64,000 nucleotides of DNA from NCBI RefSeq assembly GCF_002157225.2, contig NZ_CP020038.1:2820501-2884500 (forward strand), written 5' to 3'. Positions 10,890-21,518 of this stretch are shown one piece after another (positions within the stretch are counted from its first letter, which is position 1; every line of letters begins with the position of its first letter). The notes beneath the pieces are model-generated. The model had not been told where the DNA came from. It saw nothing but the letters and a program-made list of their open reading frames with translations, and did no database searches. Made by a program: the position numbers and the translations under genes. Source of the stretch: Agarilytica rhodophyticola. GTDB taxonomy: Bacteria > Pseudomonadota > Gammaproteobacteria > Pseudomonadales > Cellvibrionaceae.

Positions 10890-11846
10890 ATGAAAAAAAA
10901 ATTAGTTAGTATTGTCATTCCTACCTATAATCGTTCTAAATATATTGTTGATACAGTGAATTCAGCTATTGGTCAGACATATGACAATATTGAAGTTATA
11001 GTTGTTGATAATAATAGTGAAGATAATTCTTGGGAGCTTTTAAATGAAGCGTTTTCTGATGTTTCAAATGTATTTTTATATCGGAATCCAGATAATATTG
11101 GTCCAGTAAGGAATTGGCAAAAAGCTATTAATTTTGCAAACGGGGAATACATAAAAATATTATGGTCAGATGATTTAATTGCACCCGATTTCATTGAGCT
11201 ATTTTTTAAGAGTATTAGCGGGGTTGAAAAACAGTGTGGTTTTGGTTTTAGTGCTGTTCAACCAATAGATGCTGCTGGCAATTATATTGATGATGTTTGG
11301 TATAACGTGTTAGAAAAGGGAGTGCATGATACCTCATCGTTTGCAATAAATTCAATTTTGGGTAACGGTAATTACCCCGTGTCACCTGGATGTGCAATAT
11401 TTAAAGCTGATATATTGAAAAACGATTTATTGTTAACATTTCCAAACCCTATGAATATTGATTTATCAAAAGTCGCTATTGGAAATGATTTGCTTTTGTT
11501 CCTATTTGCGTGTGAAAAATACCCGTCTTTTAGTTTTTTTCCGGAAAAATGCAGTTATTTTAGGTCTCATAGCGATTCTATATCGATTAAAGATGGTGCT
11601 GAAAAGCTTCGCTACTATTACACCCTTTCTAAAGTTTATTTTTTGACTGTAACTACCAAGTTTAGCTCTATTAGAAGCGTGCTTAACTTCAAAATAAAAA
11701 TTGACATACTAAGAGGAAAGTATAAAAAGTTTAATGTTAAACATATAGCTGATTTCTATATGGAGAACCAAGATTATCATTCTTATGGCTTTCGCGATGC
11801 CTTTCGCTTCATAAAGTATCTTATAAGCCGGTCTTTGTGCAATTAA
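10890..11846 (+). CDS. Family 2 glycosyltransferase
   Basis: 318-aa GT-A fold transferase. The N-terminus KKLVSIVIPTYNRSKYIVDT is the family 2 signature, and SDD near residue 93 is the likely DxD-type metal/nucleotide motif. No membrane anchor is evident. Donor and acceptor cannot be read from sequence. Its place directly after tyv makes tyvelose transfer one possibility. Confidence 0.85.
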   Translation: MKKKLVSIVIPTYNRSKYIVDTVNSAIGQTYDNIEVIVVDNNSEDNSWELLNEAFSDVSNVFLYRNPDNIGPVRNWQKAINFANGEYIKILWSDDLIAPDFIELFFKSISGVEKQCGFGFSAVQPIDAAGNYIDDVWYNVLEKGVHDTSSFAINSILGNGNYPVSPGCAIFKADILKNDLLLTFPNPMNIDLSKVAIGNDLLLFLFACEKYPSFSFFPEKCSYFRSHSDSISIKDGAEKLRYYYTLSKVYFLTVTTKFSSIRSVLNFKIKIDILRGKYKKFNVKHIADFYMENQDYHSYGFRDAFRFIKYLISRSLCN

Positions 11847-11895
11847 ACTCTATATGTTTATTGTTTTTTTTGTAGCTCTTTTGTTAGCTTAGGTA

Positions 11896-13236
11896 ATGCT
11901 TTTGGATATTGATAGTAGATATAAAAAGTTTGTTAGTCAGTTAAAGGGGGCGTTTTTTTTTAAGCTCTTGGCGATATCTATTTCTTTTTTAACTGTCCCT
12001 CTAGCGTTGGAGTATCTAGGGGAGTCTAAGTACGGTATCTGGGCAACAGTATTATCGATGATGTCATGGGTGTTGATTTTAGATCTCGGGTTAGGCAATG
12101 GGTTGAGAAATAAGGTGACAGAAGTGCTATCTGGTGGCGAGCATAATATGAAATCTAAGGAGTATATATCAACAGCGTACATTGCTGTTTCGATTGTTTG
12201 TTTCTTTTTGATATTAGTATTTAATACTGTAGTGAGCTATGTGCCATGGAATAATATACTTAACACTGTAGATGTTTCAGTAGAAACTCTTAAACTCATG
12301 ATGGGTGTTTCTTTCAGTTTTATATTGATAAATTTCTCTTTTTCTTTGGTAAATCAAGTCGCTCATGGTATTCAGTTTTCCAGCCTTGTTGTGTTTTCTC
12401 AATTTTTTTCGAGCTTTATACTTTTACTACTTCTTATTTTTCTAATTAAATTTACATCTGGAAATTTAGTATATATTGCTTGGATCTACGGTGTTTCTCA
12501 GCTGGTTTCTAATATTGGAGTGTCCGTTTGGTTTTATAGGCGAAGGCCGGAGCTAACACCTAGTGTTTTTTACTTCAATATCTCAAGATTAAAAGAAATG
12601 TTCTCTTTAAGTGTGCGTTTTTTTGTAATCCAAATTGCTGCAGTTATCTTGTTTTCTACGGATAGGTTTATAGTAATTCAGTTATTTGACCCTAAAGATG
12701 TTGTCAATTTAGATGTGGCTCTAAAGTTATTTAGTGCCATAACAATAATTCATGGAGTTATAGTAACTCCTTTATGGCCTGCTTATTCAGACGCATATCA
12801 TCGTAAAGATTATTGCTGGCTTAATAGTATGCTAAAAAAGCAAACGAAGGTGTTCTTTTTGGTGACGATTATGACCCTTTTTCTTTTTTTATTTTCTAAT
12901 CACATATTTGATTTTTGGCTTGGTGGTAATTTTGAGATTAAGTTTGAGTTAATTGCCTCTGTCGCCTTATTTGTTACGATTCAAGTATGGAATAATGTAT
13001 ATGCAGTATTTTTGAACGCAGTTAATAAATTAAAACTACAAATGTATACCTCAATATTTGCGCTTATTTTTAATATTCCTCTTTCTATTTTCTTTGTAAA
13101 GTACTTGGAGTTTGGTGTATATGGTGTAATTCTCGGAACTATAGTTACGTTATTTGCTTTTTCTATTTTAGGGCCGATTGAAGTGCATAAAATATTGGCA
13201 AAAAAGGTAACGTTAGATAAGAGTCCTAGCTACTAA
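11896..13236 (+). CDS. wzx: O-unit flippase
   Basis: 446-aa polytopic inner-membrane protein with about 12 hydrophobic segments and the N-terminal style of Wzx/polysaccharide transport proteins (FFFKLLAISISFLTVPLALEY is the first span region). It is expected to flip the undecaprenyl-linked repeat unit to the periplasm. The wzy-like gene at 15065 in the same operon supports a Wzx/Wzy-dependent route. Very AT-rich, as usual for wzx. Confidence 0.85.
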   Translation: MLLDIDSRYKKFVSQLKGAFFFKLLAISISFLTVPLALEYLGESKYGIWATVLSMMSWVLILDLGLGNGLRNKVTEVLSGGEHNMKSKEYISTAYIAVSIVCFFLILVFNTVVSYVPWNNILNTVDVSVETLKLMMGVSFSFILINFSFSLVNQVAHGIQFSSLVVFSQFFSSFILLLLLIFLIKFTSGNLVYIAWIYGVSQLVSNIGVSVWFYRRRPELTPSVFYFNISRLKEMFSLSVRFFVIQIAAVILFSTDRFIVIQLFDPKDVVNLDVALKLFSAITIIHGVIVTPLWPAYSDAYHRKDYCWLNSMLKKQTKVFFLVTIMTLFLFLFSNHIFDFWLGGNFEIKFELIASVALFVTIQVWNNVYAVFLNAVNKLKLQMYTSIFALIFNIPLSIFFVKYLEFGVYGVILGTIVTLFAFSILGPIEVHKILAKKVTLDKSPSY

Positions 13237-13268
13237 TAAATTAATTGTTTAAATAATTTTAAAATATT

Positions 13269-14360
13269 ATGAAGAAAATAGAGCCAAAATATATAGCATT
13301 TTACTTGCCTCAGTTTCATCGGATTCCTGAAAATGATGAATGGTGGGGAGAAGGGTTTACTGAGTGGGTGAATACTGAAAAAGCTGTGCCTTTATTTCAC
13401 GATCATTATCAACCGAGAAAACCGGCAAATGGGAACTACTATAATCTAAATGATATTAATGTGTTACGCTGGCAAGTTGATTTGGCAGATAAACATAATG
13501 TTCATGGTTTCTGCTTTTACCACTATTGGTTTAAAGGGAAAAAGTTACTCGAAAAACCTGCTGAGTTATTTCTTTCGTCACCAGATATAGGTGGGCGATT
13601 ATGTTTTTCTTGGGCAAATGAGACTTGGTCAAGAACTTGGAATGGCACTGACAAAGATATTCTTATTAAGCAGAGTTATGGAGAGGAAAATGACTGGCTA
13701 GATCATATTCGATATTTGATACCTTTCTTCAAAGACGAGAGATATATCAAAGTAAATGGCCGACCGATGTTTCTAATATATAATATCTCTAAAATTAAGA
13801 AATTTGAGGATATGATCAATGTTTGGAATCGAGAGCTTGATGCAGAAGGTTTGTTGCCTATTCATGTGGTAGAAACTTTAAACTCGTTTAATTTGGGTGT
13901 CAAATCAGATTTAATCGATGCCCAAGTTGAATTCGAACCATGGTATACGATACGAAATGATTGGAAATTACGGTTATTGATGAAGATAAAGAGGACAGTT
14001 AGATCTGTATTTCGGAAATATGATGAGATCCCCCGAATTTTTCATTCAACTATACCATATAATAGGCTGGTTTCTAGATCCCTTGAGCGCGATGTAAGTC
14101 GTAGTATTTATAAAGGCCTATTTCCTGACTGGGATAACTCAGCACGTAAATCCCATTTGAAAAACTCAACAATTGTTTCAGGTGCTTCTCCCGATAAATT
14201 CGGGGATGCTATTTTTGCAATGAATAAACTTGCTAGTGAGGGTAGCAGTGGAGAATATATTTTTGTCAATGCATGGAATGAATGGGCTGAGGGTGCATAT
14301 TTAGAGCCTGATACTAAATACGGGACGCAATATCTAGAGAAGCTCAATGAAAAATATTAA
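13269..14360 (+). CDS. WbsX-like GH99-type glycosyltransferase
   Basis: 363-aa protein of the WbsX/GH99-like family. It has the characteristic N-terminus KYIAFYLPQFHRIPENDEWW and GEGFTEWVN, then HYQPRKP, FYHYWFKGKKLLE, and VNAWNEWAEGAYLEPD near the C-terminus. These proteins are common in O-antigen and capsule clusters and are treated as glycosyltransferases or glycan-processing enzymes. The exact linkage is unknown. It overlaps the next gene by 14 nt. Confidence 0.88.
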   Translation: MKKIEPKYIAFYLPQFHRIPENDEWWGEGFTEWVNTEKAVPLFHDHYQPRKPANGNYYNLNDINVLRWQVDLADKHNVHGFCFYHYWFKGKKLLEKPAELFLSSPDIGGRLCFSWANETWSRTWNGTDKDILIKQSYGEENDWLDHIRYLIPFFKDERYIKVNGRPMFLIYNISKIKKFEDMINVWNRELDAEGLLPIHVVETLNSFNLGVKSDLIDAQVEFEPWYTIRNDWKLRLLMKIKRTVRSVFRKYDEIPRIFHSTIPYNRLVSRSLERDVSRSIYKGLFPDWDNSARKSHLKNSTIVSGASPDKFGDAIFAMNKLASEGSSGEYIFVNAWNEWAEGAYLEPDTKYGTQYLEKLNEKY

Positions 14361-15078
14361 TGCTCCGATGTTTACTATTGCAATAGTTTCCTATAACGCA
14401 GAGGATACAATAAGAGATACTTTAAATAGTATTATTAGGTTTCGCGGTAGTAATGCAGAATTAATTGTTGTCGATGGCTGCTCAACGGATTCTACTACCG
14501 ATATTCTAGAATCGTATTCTGAGCATATTGATATGCTTATTTGTGAGCCAGATAATGGTATTTATGATGCGATGAATAAGTGTGTCGATATTGCTAGAGG
14601 CCAGTGGTTAATCTTTATTGGGGCGGATGATAAGCTATGTATAGACTTGAATAGCCTGACTAATCATACCACTGACCCTGATATATCCTACTATGGTAAT
14701 GCATATTTTATCAATAAATGCTCCTACTATGGAGGAAAGTTCAATAAAATAAAAATATTCTACAGAAATATATGTCACCAATCAATATTTTACTCAAAGT
14801 CTTTTTATAAAAATGAGTATTATAACTTGGATTATCCTATTCGAGCAGATCATGTATATAACATGAAGTTAATTCTTTCGGGGAAGGCGGAGCATATTGA
14901 TATGTGTATATCACATTATAATGATGCTGGAATAAGTAGTATCAACGCAGATTCAAATTTTCAAAAAAAACGTTGGGAAGTCTATTGTTCGCTTGCGCCA
15001 AAAAGATATATATATGTTGTCTGGTTTTTTAAATTACTATCTAAAGTAGTTAAGTTTTTTAGATATGAACGTAGTTGA
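14347..15078 (+). CDS. Family 2 glycosyltransferase
   Basis: 243-aa GT-A transferase: FTIAIVSYNAEDTIRDTLNSI at the N-terminus, the VVDGCSTDST block, PDNGIYDAMNK and GADD as the metal-binding acidic motif. It resembles the WcaA/colanic-acid type enzymes. It overlaps the preceding WbsX-like gene by 14 nt and the following wzy by 14 nt, so the three are translationally linked. Donor sugar not predictable. Confidence 0.87.
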   Translation: MKNINAPMFTIAIVSYNAEDTIRDTLNSIIRFRGSNAELIVVDGCSTDSTTDILESYSEHIDMLICEPDNGIYDAMNKCVDIARGQWLIFIGADDKLCIDLNSLTNHTTDPDISYYGNAYFINKCSYYGGKFNKIKIFYRNICHQSIFYSKSFYKNEYYNLDYPIRADHVYNMKLILSGKAEHIDMCISHYNDAGISSINADSNFQKKRWEVYCSLAPKRYIYVVWFFKLLSKVVKFFRYERS

Positions 15079-16339
15079 TTTCCAGATATTGCTAGGGCTA
15101 AACGCCTACGAATACATCGTTACGTTTATATTTTTATTGGCCCCGTTTATTCTGTTGTATAGATATCTCCGATTGTCAATCTCTGACCCTTGCTTTTGGG
15201 GGGTGCTATCTGTTTTTTTCAGTTTAAATATGATTATTTATCTGTTTTTGGTGGATATGATCTCTGAGTTTCATTTGTTTGTTTTCTTATTGTCTCAAGT
15301 TCTTTATATAGTGGGTTTAATGTTGTTTGACCCATTCGCTAAAAAAAGAATAAATTATAGTGTTGTAAAGAAACCAAGAGAAGCTGCTGATATAGGTAAC
15401 TCATATTTTTACTTTGTTTTGTTTTTTAGCTTATTTATATATTTCTTAGCGGTGTTTGTTGTATTTGCATTTAGTGGTATACCTTTGTTGATGGAAAGTC
15501 GTTTAGACACTTTCTCCGGAGGTGGGGGGTTTGGCGTTTTTTCAAGAATCCTTGACGTGTCTTCATATTTGTTAATCTTTTCTTCTGTAAGTCTCTTGGT
15601 TAGAAAAAAAGCAGTTGGTCTCCAGATACTTATTTTGATGTCTTTTGTTGCGATATCTGTTTTGATGGCAAGCAAGTCAGCTGTATTACTTATATTGTTT
15701 TCATACTTTTTGGTTCTTAGTTATGAGGGAAAAAAAGTAAGAGTTTCAAAAAGACAAATTTTTCTGTTATTGGTCTTCCTTACGGGTTTTTACGTCGTTG
15801 TAAATGAAGTGGATGTTTTTACCGCTTTTCTGTATATGTTGCAGCGAGGAGTTAAATTTGCAGATGTTTATTTTATGGCGTTACCTAATAATAACTATGA
15901 AAACTTAAACGTGTCTTCTAATATTCTAGAAGCCTTAATGGGGGATTTTTTAGGTTTGACTCGCCTATATAGTTGGTCTGATTTTGGGGAACCTCTAGGC
16001 TATCAAATATTTAATACTGTTCATGAAAATAATACAATCTCTCAGGGGCCGAATGTCCGCCTGGATATTTTTGCATTTATTTATGGAGGGCCAGGATATT
16101 CTATCTCTTTAAGCCTTCTGTTTGGTGCTGTTATCTCCTATTGCCGTTCTCGCGGCTTTAGTTTGATTGTTGGTGAGTCGATTTTTTCTCGTTATATTTT
16201 CGGTTTTATATATATAAAGATATGCACTGTAGTTACTGATCCTGTTTTAGCTTTTAGCAACTTAAATAATATGTTTTTTTTGTTATTTATTCTCTTTTTT
16301 ATTGCTATTTTTTATTTTTCGAGTAAAAAAAATGCTTAA
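15065..16339 (+). CDS. wzy: O-antigen polymerase (Wzy-like)
   Basis: 424-aa integral membrane protein with about 11 or 12 hydrophobic segments and a larger hydrophilic loop in the second half (roughly residues 265-345), the usual Wzy topology. Wzy sequences diverge too much for a motif-based call, so the assignment rests on topology, on the single-copy wzx partner and on cluster position. It starts within the end of the preceding glycosyltransferase gene. Confidence 0.8.
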   Translation: MNVVDFQILLGLNAYEYIVTFIFLLAPFILLYRYLRLSISDPCFWGVLSVFFSLNMIIYLFLVDMISEFHLFVFLLSQVLYIVGLMLFDPFAKKRINYSVVKKPREAADIGNSYFYFVLFFSLFIYFLAVFVVFAFSGIPLLMESRLDTFSGGGGFGVFSRILDVSSYLLIFSSVSLLVRKKAVGLQILILMSFVAISVLMASKSAVLLILFSYFLVLSYEGKKVRVSKRQIFLLLVFLTGFYVVVNEVDVFTAFLYMLQRGVKFADVYFMALPNNNYENLNVSSNILEALMGDFLGLTRLYSWSDFGEPLGYQIFNTVHENNTISQGPNVRLDIFAFIYGGPGYSISLSLLFGAVISYCRSRGFSLIVGESIFSRYIFGFIYIKICTVVTDPVLAFSNLNNMFFLLFILFFIAIFYFSSKKNA

Positions 16340-17438
16340 TCGTAAAGTAATCGTTATTTCAAATGTAAATGAGCTTTCAGCTGCTCTTAGATGCAGAGTT
16401 TTAGCCCCACTAGCTACTGTTTTGCGTGGAAATGAAGGTCGGTTCTCCAAGTGGTTTTTTTATTCAGCCGAGACCACGAAAACAATCCAGACGCTTAGCT
16501 TGTCATCTCTTCCGATATTGTTTTTTCTGCTATTAAAAGATTGTATATTTTTTCTTAAAAATTTTTTCTTATTCAAAGGTAAAACAGATATTGTTATTGT
16601 GAAAAACTACATACTCCCTTTATTTGGTGGGCGTATCGAGAAAATTATTGCGAGCCAACTCAATCCAAAATACATTATATATGATATTGATGATGCGATA
16701 TATTTAAACTCCAAAACTAAATCTAATAGATATTTTAGGTGGATGAGAAATGCAAAAAGCAAGGTTGCTTTCTGGATTAAAGAGGCAGATTATGTTATGT
16801 GCTCAAATAAATTCATTTGGGCTGACCTGCAAGGCTTATGCCCAGATGTTCTAAGTAAGCCCCACTCCCTAACAATTACATTTCCTCCAAACTATATATA
16901 TTTTAACTGTGCTAGTGATATTCGAGGCTGTAAGGAATCACTAGTTACCAAATATGTTTGGCTAGGTTCCCCACATACTCAAGATAATCTTGCACTTTGG
17001 AAAGATTGGATTGTATTTTTATCTTGTCAGGAAGATGTTCGTGTTGAATTGGTCGGTGTTTCAGAGGATTTTGATATGTTTGAAGATAATGATAAAATAC
17101 TAAAAACTCGATGGTCGATAGATAATGAAAAACGCGCTTTAAGAGAATCTCATTTTGGGCTTAACCCACTGGTTGATAATATCTTTGAGTCTAGAAAAAG
17201 CGCTTATAAAGTTATCCAGTATTTTCATGCTGGCGTTATACCAATTGTCTCGGATGTGGGTATAAATATGGATTTAATTCGTGATGTTGGAGGCTATACA
17301 ATAAATGATTTTAAGTCAAAGTGGAGAAAATTATCGTGTTTTGATATAGATTTAAGCTTACTGCTTTACACTAAGAGCAAAGATTTTTCTTTAGATGCTA
17401 CTATAAAAAATTATCAAAATATTTTCGATAGTCTGTGA
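16332..17438 (+). CDS. Glycosyltransferase (GT-B type)
   Basis: 368-aa protein with two Rossmann-like halves. YIIYDIDDAIYL at about residue 117 matches the D-DDA-Y block common in family 1/4-like transferases, and a later region (SRKSAYKVIQYFHAGVIPIV) matches the nucleotide-sugar binding half. ATG 16332 overlaps the wzy stop by 8 nt and is preferred to the upstream in-frame start at 16302, which lies inside wzy. Substrate unknown. Confidence 0.8.
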   Translation: MLNRKVIVISNVNELSAALRCRVLAPLATVLRGNEGRFSKWFFYSAETTKTIQTLSLSSLPILFFLLLKDCIFFLKNFFLFKGKTDIVIVKNYILPLFGGRIEKIIASQLNPKYIIYDIDDAIYLNSKTKSNRYFRWMRNAKSKVAFWIKEADYVMCSNKFIWADLQGLCPDVLSKPHSLTITFPPNYIYFNCASDIRGCKESLVTKYVWLGSPHTQDNLALWKDWIVFLSCQEDVRVELVGVSEDFDMFEDNDKILKTRWSIDNEKRALRESHFGLNPLVDNIFESRKSAYKVIQYFHAGVIPIVSDVGINMDLIRDVGGYTINDFKSKWRKLSCFDIDLSLLLYTKSKDFSLDATIKNYQNIFDSL

Positions 17439-17480
17439 TGTTCGTCAGATGAAAGTTCAAATTTTTAGTTATTAGTTTGT

Positions 17481-18299
17481 ATGAATTTTTCTGTTTTAAT
17501 GAGTGTTTATAAAAACGACCGCCCTATATATTTTGATAGGGCTATTGAAAGCATTTCCTTTTCTCAAACGCTAGAGCCTGATGAGCTAGTTTTAATTTGT
17601 GATGGGGAAATTACTGAGGAACTTGGTGCTGTAATAGAAAAATGGAAGGCGGCCCTACAGGATCGTCTCGTGTTAATTCGCTTAGAATATAATAGAGGTT
17701 TAGCGTTTGCCCTCAATGAAGGTTTAAAACATTGTACTAATGATATTGTTGCGCGTATGGATGCTGATGACATAGCTTTGTCTAATCGGTTTGAAAGTCA
17801 AGTGCCCTATATGAATTTAAACCCTGATGTTGCAGTATTAAGTTCCTGGGTGGAAGAAATTGACCCTGAAACTGAAAAAGTACTAGGTGTTAGAAAAGTG
17901 CCGCCTTGTGATTATTCTATAAGACGGATGGCTGAAAGACGAAACCCAATAAATCATCCAGTTTCTATTTTTAGAAAATCTGCAGTGTTGGATTTAGGGG
18001 GATATCCTAATTTTCGCAAATCCCAAGACTACGCTTTGTGGTCGTTAATGCTAAACAATGGTTGTAAGATGGCAAATTTACAGAAGGTTCTTTTAAAAAT
18101 GAGGGCTGGCGACGCCTTAATGTCTAGGAGGGGGATGGAGTATTTCAAGCATGAACTTAAATTGCTTTCTTTTCAGCGAAAAATTGGTTTTATATCCTGG
18201 TATAACTTTATAGTTAATTGCTCTATCCGCGCCTTTTTTAGGTTGGCGCCTAGTTCTTTGCAGTTAGTGATGTATAGAGTATTGAGGTTGATCAAATGA
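17481..18299 (+). CDS. Family 2 glycosyltransferase (AmsE-like)
   Basis: 272-aa GT-A transferase. FSVLMSVYKNDRPIYFDRAI, NRGLAFALNEG and ARMDADDIA (DxD motif) are diagnostic, and GGYPNFRKSQDYALW is the acceptor-side block seen in AmsE/WfgD-like galactosyl- and glucosyltransferases. Its stop overlaps the next gene start (ATGA at 18296), which couples it to the Gnu-type epimerase. Confidence 0.87.
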   Translation: MNFSVLMSVYKNDRPIYFDRAIESISFSQTLEPDELVLICDGEITEELGAVIEKWKAALQDRLVLIRLEYNRGLAFALNEGLKHCTNDIVARMDADDIALSNRFESQVPYMNLNPDVAVLSSWVEEIDPETEKVLGVRKVPPCDYSIRRMAERRNPINHPVSIFRKSAVLDLGGYPNFRKSQDYALWSLMLNNGCKMANLQKVLLKMRAGDALMSRRGMEYFKHELKLLSFQRKIGFISWYNFIVNCSIRAFFRLAPSSLQLVMYRVLRLIK

Positions 18300-19255
18300 A
18301 TCATATACAAGTGGTGGGCGGTGCAGGTTTTATTGGTAGTCGTTTGTGTAAACTTTTGCACAAAGATAATCTCAGTTTTAGTATATTAGATCTTAAGGAA
18401 AGTAGCTTATTTCCAGAACTTTCTAAAAAAGCCGATGTTCGAAGTGTGAATCAACTAGCGAATGAAGTCGAAAGCTCTAGTTGTATTATTAACCTTGCCG
18501 CTGAACATCGCGACGATGTTACTCCTTTATCTTTATATGATGAAGTGAATGTTAACGGAGCCGAGAATATATGTAAAATTGCGGAGCAAAAGGGTATTAA
18601 TAAAATAGTATTTACAAGCTCGGTTGCTGTTTACGGCTTTGCTCCGCCTGACACAGATGAGTCTGGTGATATCGCTCCTTTTAATGATTATGGGCGCACT
18701 AAGTATGAAGCTGAAAAAATATTTATCAGTTGGCAAAGAAAAGATCCTCATCAGAGAATGCTGAGTATTATTCGCCCCACGGTAGTGTTTGGCGAAGGTA
18801 ATAGAGGTAATGTTTATAACCTCCTTAGGCAGATATCTAGTGGTCGTTTTATTATGATTGGTTCTGGAAATAATAAAAAATCTATGGCTTATGTTGATAA
18901 CGTGGCCCAATTTATTAAACATTCATTAAACTTTGCACCTGGCGTACATATATATAACTATGTAGACAAGCCTGATCTCACAATGAATAAACTTGTTTCT
19001 TTTATTAATAGTGTCGTTAAAGGTAATCATACAGTTGGTTTTAGATTGCCTTATTTTGTCGGTTTAATTGCAGGAAGTGTATTCGACTTGCTTGCTAAGT
19101 TAACTGGAAGAAAGCTTCCAATTAGTACAATAAGAGTTAAAAAGTTTTGTGCAACTACTCAGTTTTCCAGTAAAGCAAAGCAATCTGGCTTTAAACCATT
19201 AGTGGATTTGAGTGAGGGACTAAAGAGAACAATAGAATCTGAGTTTTTGGACTAG
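18296..19255 (+). CDS. gnu: GlcNAc-PP-undecaprenol 4-epimerase (Gnu type)
   Basis: SDR-fold enzyme that converts undecaprenyl-PP-GlcNAc to undecaprenyl-PP-GalNAc. It has GGAGFIGSR as NAD-binding motif and YGRTK as YxxxK. Long stretches match E. coli O157 Gnu as I recall it: LAAEHRDDVTPLSLYDEVN, FTSSVAVYG, GNRGNVYNLLRQI, KKSMAYVDNVAQFIKHSL and NYVDKPDL. This sets it apart from ordinary UDP-glucose epimerases. With the WecA-like enzyme at 1800 it predicts GalNAc at the reducing end of the O-unit. Confidence 0.85.
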   Translation: MNHIQVVGGAGFIGSRLCKLLHKDNLSFSILDLKESSLFPELSKKADVRSVNQLANEVESSSCIINLAAEHRDDVTPLSLYDEVNVNGAENICKIAEQKGINKIVFTSSVAVYGFAPPDTDESGDIAPFNDYGRTKYEAEKIFISWQRKDPHQRMLSIIRPTVVFGEGNRGNVYNLLRQISSGRFIMIGSGNNKKSMAYVDNVAQFIKHSLNFAPGVHIYNYVDKPDLTMNKLVSFINSVVKGNHTVGFRLPYFVGLIAGSVFDLLAKLTGRKLPISTIRVKKFCATTQFSSKAKQSGFKPLVDLSEGLKRTIESEFLD

Positions 19256-19408
19256 TTTAGTAAATTGTACTTGGTATCAATGTTTAAGCCATAGGTACCC
19301 TAAATTTATATGATTGGCCTGTCTTCTTTATAAGTAGCGATCTAGCATATGTTGTTTTAGAAGCTAAGTTGCTATTCAATTTCAACCTAATTATATTCTG
19401 GAGGTCTT

Positions 19409-20527
19409 ATGAAAAAGGCATTGATAACAGGTATTACTGGTCAAGATGGCTCTTATTTGGCAGAGTTTTTATTAGAAAAAGGGTATGAAGTTCATGGTAT
19501 AAAACGTCGATCTTCCCTTTTCAATACGGAACGTATTAATCACATATATCAAGATCCTCATGAAGATAACCCTATGTTTCATCTTCATTATGGAGACTTG
19601 ACAGACTCATCAAACCTCACCAGCATCATACACGATGTTCGCCCTGATGAAGTGTATAATCTTGGAGCTCAGTCTCACGTAGCGGTATCATTTGAGTCAC
19701 CGGAGTATACTGCCGATGTTGATGCATTGGGGACTTTACGACTTCTTGAAGCTATTAGATTTCTTAAGAGAGAAAAGGATGTTCGCTTTTATCAAGCTTC
19801 TACGTCTGAACTCTTCGGTTCTGTTCAAGAAATACCTCAAAAAGAAACGACACCTTTTTATCCTCGTTCGCCTTACGCTGTCGCGAAAATGTATTCATAT
19901 TGGATAACCGTCAATTATCGAGAGTCTTATGGTATCTATGCTTGTAACGGGATACTTTTTAACCATGAATCTCCTAGGCGTGGAGAAACATTTGTTACTA
20001 GGAAAATAACAAGAGGTATAGCTAATATAGCGCTAGGTATAGAAAGCTGTTTATATCTTGGTAATATGAATGCTTTAAGAGACTGGGGGCACGCAAAAGA
20101 TTATGTTCGTATGCAATGGATGATGTTGCAACAGGATAGTCCTGATGACTTTGTTATTGCAACGGGTGAGCAAATTTCGGTTCGAAGTTTTGTAAATATG
20201 TCTGCGCAATATGCGGGTATGACAATAAAGTTCTCTGGTGAGGGTGTGCATGAAATCGGTACAGTTATTGAAGTCGATAACTCTATCGCTCCAGGCGTAA
20301 GTGAGGGGGATGTGGTTGTTAGGGTTGATCCTCGTTATTTTAGGCCTGCGGAAGTAGAAACACTACTAGGTGATCCCTCCAAAGCGAAAAGGGAGCTTGG
20401 TTGGGAGCCGGAAATAAGTGTTGAGGAAATGTGTAAAGAAATGCTTTGTTCGGATTTGGATAAGGCGAAGAGATATAAGTTGCTAGAATCACACGGTTAT
20501 AATATGTCGGTTGCCAAGGAAAACTGA
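19409..20527 (+). CDS. gmd: GDP-mannose 4,6-dehydratase
   Basis: First step from GDP-mannose to GDP-L-fucose. [20 protein letters not shown] is the characteristic N-terminus, [15 protein letters not shown] carries the catalytic YxxxK, and [17 protein letters not shown] is a family hallmark. 372 aa, typical length. Strong Shine-Dalgarno GGAGG just upstream of the ATG. The 153-bp gap before it may hold a separate promoter. Confidence 0.97.
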   Translation: MKKALITGITGQDGSYLAEFLLEKGYEVHGIKRRSSLFNTERINHIYQDPHEDNPMFHLHYGDLTDSSNLTSIIHDVRPDEVYNLGAQSHVAVSFESPEYTADVDALGTLRLLEAIRFLKREKDVRFYQASTSELFGSVQEIPQKETTPFYPRSPYAVAKMYSYWITVNYRESYGIYACNGILFNHESPRRGETFVTRKITRGIANIALGIESCLYLGNMNALRDWGHAKDYVRMQWMMLQQDSPDDFVIATGEQISVRSFVNMSAQYAGMTIKFSGEGVHEIGTVIEVDNSIAPGVSEGDVVVRVDPRYFRPAEVETLLGDPSKAKRELGWEPEISVEEMCKEMLCSDLDKAKRYKLLESHGYNMSVAKEN

Positions 20528-20530
20528 AAG

Positions 20531-21496
20531 ATGACTACCTGTAAAAGAATTTATATTGCTGGCCATAATGGAATGGTCGGTTCCGCTCTTAGAAGGCGTC
20601 TTGATTTGCAGAAAGATTTGGAGATTGTTGTTAGAGAGAGAGACGAATTAGATCTTTTGTCTCAGGCGGATGTTAGTCATTTTTTTAGAACAGAAAATAT
20701 AGACGAGGTTTACCTTGCGGCTGCGAAGGTTGGCGGTATTCTAGCCAATAATGATTTTCCTGCCGACTTCATTTATGAAAACCTAATGATTGAGAGTAAC
20801 ATTATACATTCTGCGCATAAATCTAATGTTCAAAAATTGTTATTTCTTGGCTCATCATGTATCTATCCTAAACTTGCATCCCAGCCAATAAGCGAAAGTG
20901 CACTTTTAAGTGGTTATCTTGAGCCTACTAATGAACCTTATGCAATTGCAAAAATTGCCGGAATAAAATTATGTGAATCATATAACCGTCAATACAAGAG
21001 GGACTATAGATGTGTTATGCCAACTAATTTATACGGTGAGAACGATAATTTTCACCCTAAGAACTCGCACGTTGTTCCTGCTTTAATTAGTCGTTTTCAT
21101 AAGGCAAAAGTTAATAATGAAAACTCTATTAGTGTATGGGGCAGTGGAAAGCCTATGAGAGAATTTCTTTACATAGATGATATGGCAGAAGCTTCAATCT
21201 TTGTTATGGAGTTGGAGAAAAGTGTGTATCAATTTTCAAATCGTTTAGTTTCTCATGTCAATATCGGTACGGGCATTGATTGCTCTATAAGAGAATTAGC
21301 GGAAACTATAGCTAAGGTTGTCGGCTTCAGGGGAGATATTTTGTTTGATTTATCTAAGCCTGATGGAACTCCACGTAAATTATTGGATGTTTCGCTCCTA
21401 AAAGATATGGGGTGGAATCACAAAATTGACTTATATGATGGTTTAAATAGAACTTATAAGTGGTTTTTGCAGAATCAAGACAGGATCAGAACATAA
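20531..21496 (+). CDS. fcl: GDP-L-fucose synthase
   Basis: 3,5-epimerase and 4-reductase that completes GDP-L-fucose. [13 protein letters not shown] is the NADPH-binding motif, [16 protein letters not shown] and [20 protein letters not shown] carry the catalytic Ser and the YxxxK pair, and [20 protein letters not shown] is diagnostic. 321 aa. Separated from gmd by 3 nt, so the two are co-translated. Confidence 0.97.
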   Translation: MTTCKRIYIAGHNGMVGSALRRRLDLQKDLEIVVRERDELDLLSQADVSHFFRTENIDEVYLAAAKVGGILANNDFPADFIYENLMIESNIIHSAHKSNVQKLLFLGSSCIYPKLASQPISESALLSGYLEPTNEPYAIAKIAGIKLCESYNRQYKRDYRCVMPTNLYGENDNFHPKNSHVVPALISRFHKAKVNNENSISVWGSGKPMREFLYIDDMAEASIFVMELEKSVYQFSNRLVSHVNIGTGIDCSIRELAETIAKVVGFRGDILFDLSKPDGTPRKLLDVSLLKDMGWNHKIDLYDGLNRTYKWFLQNQDRIRT

Positions 21497-21518
21497 ACTA
21501 ATTAGTAGTAGAATATAT

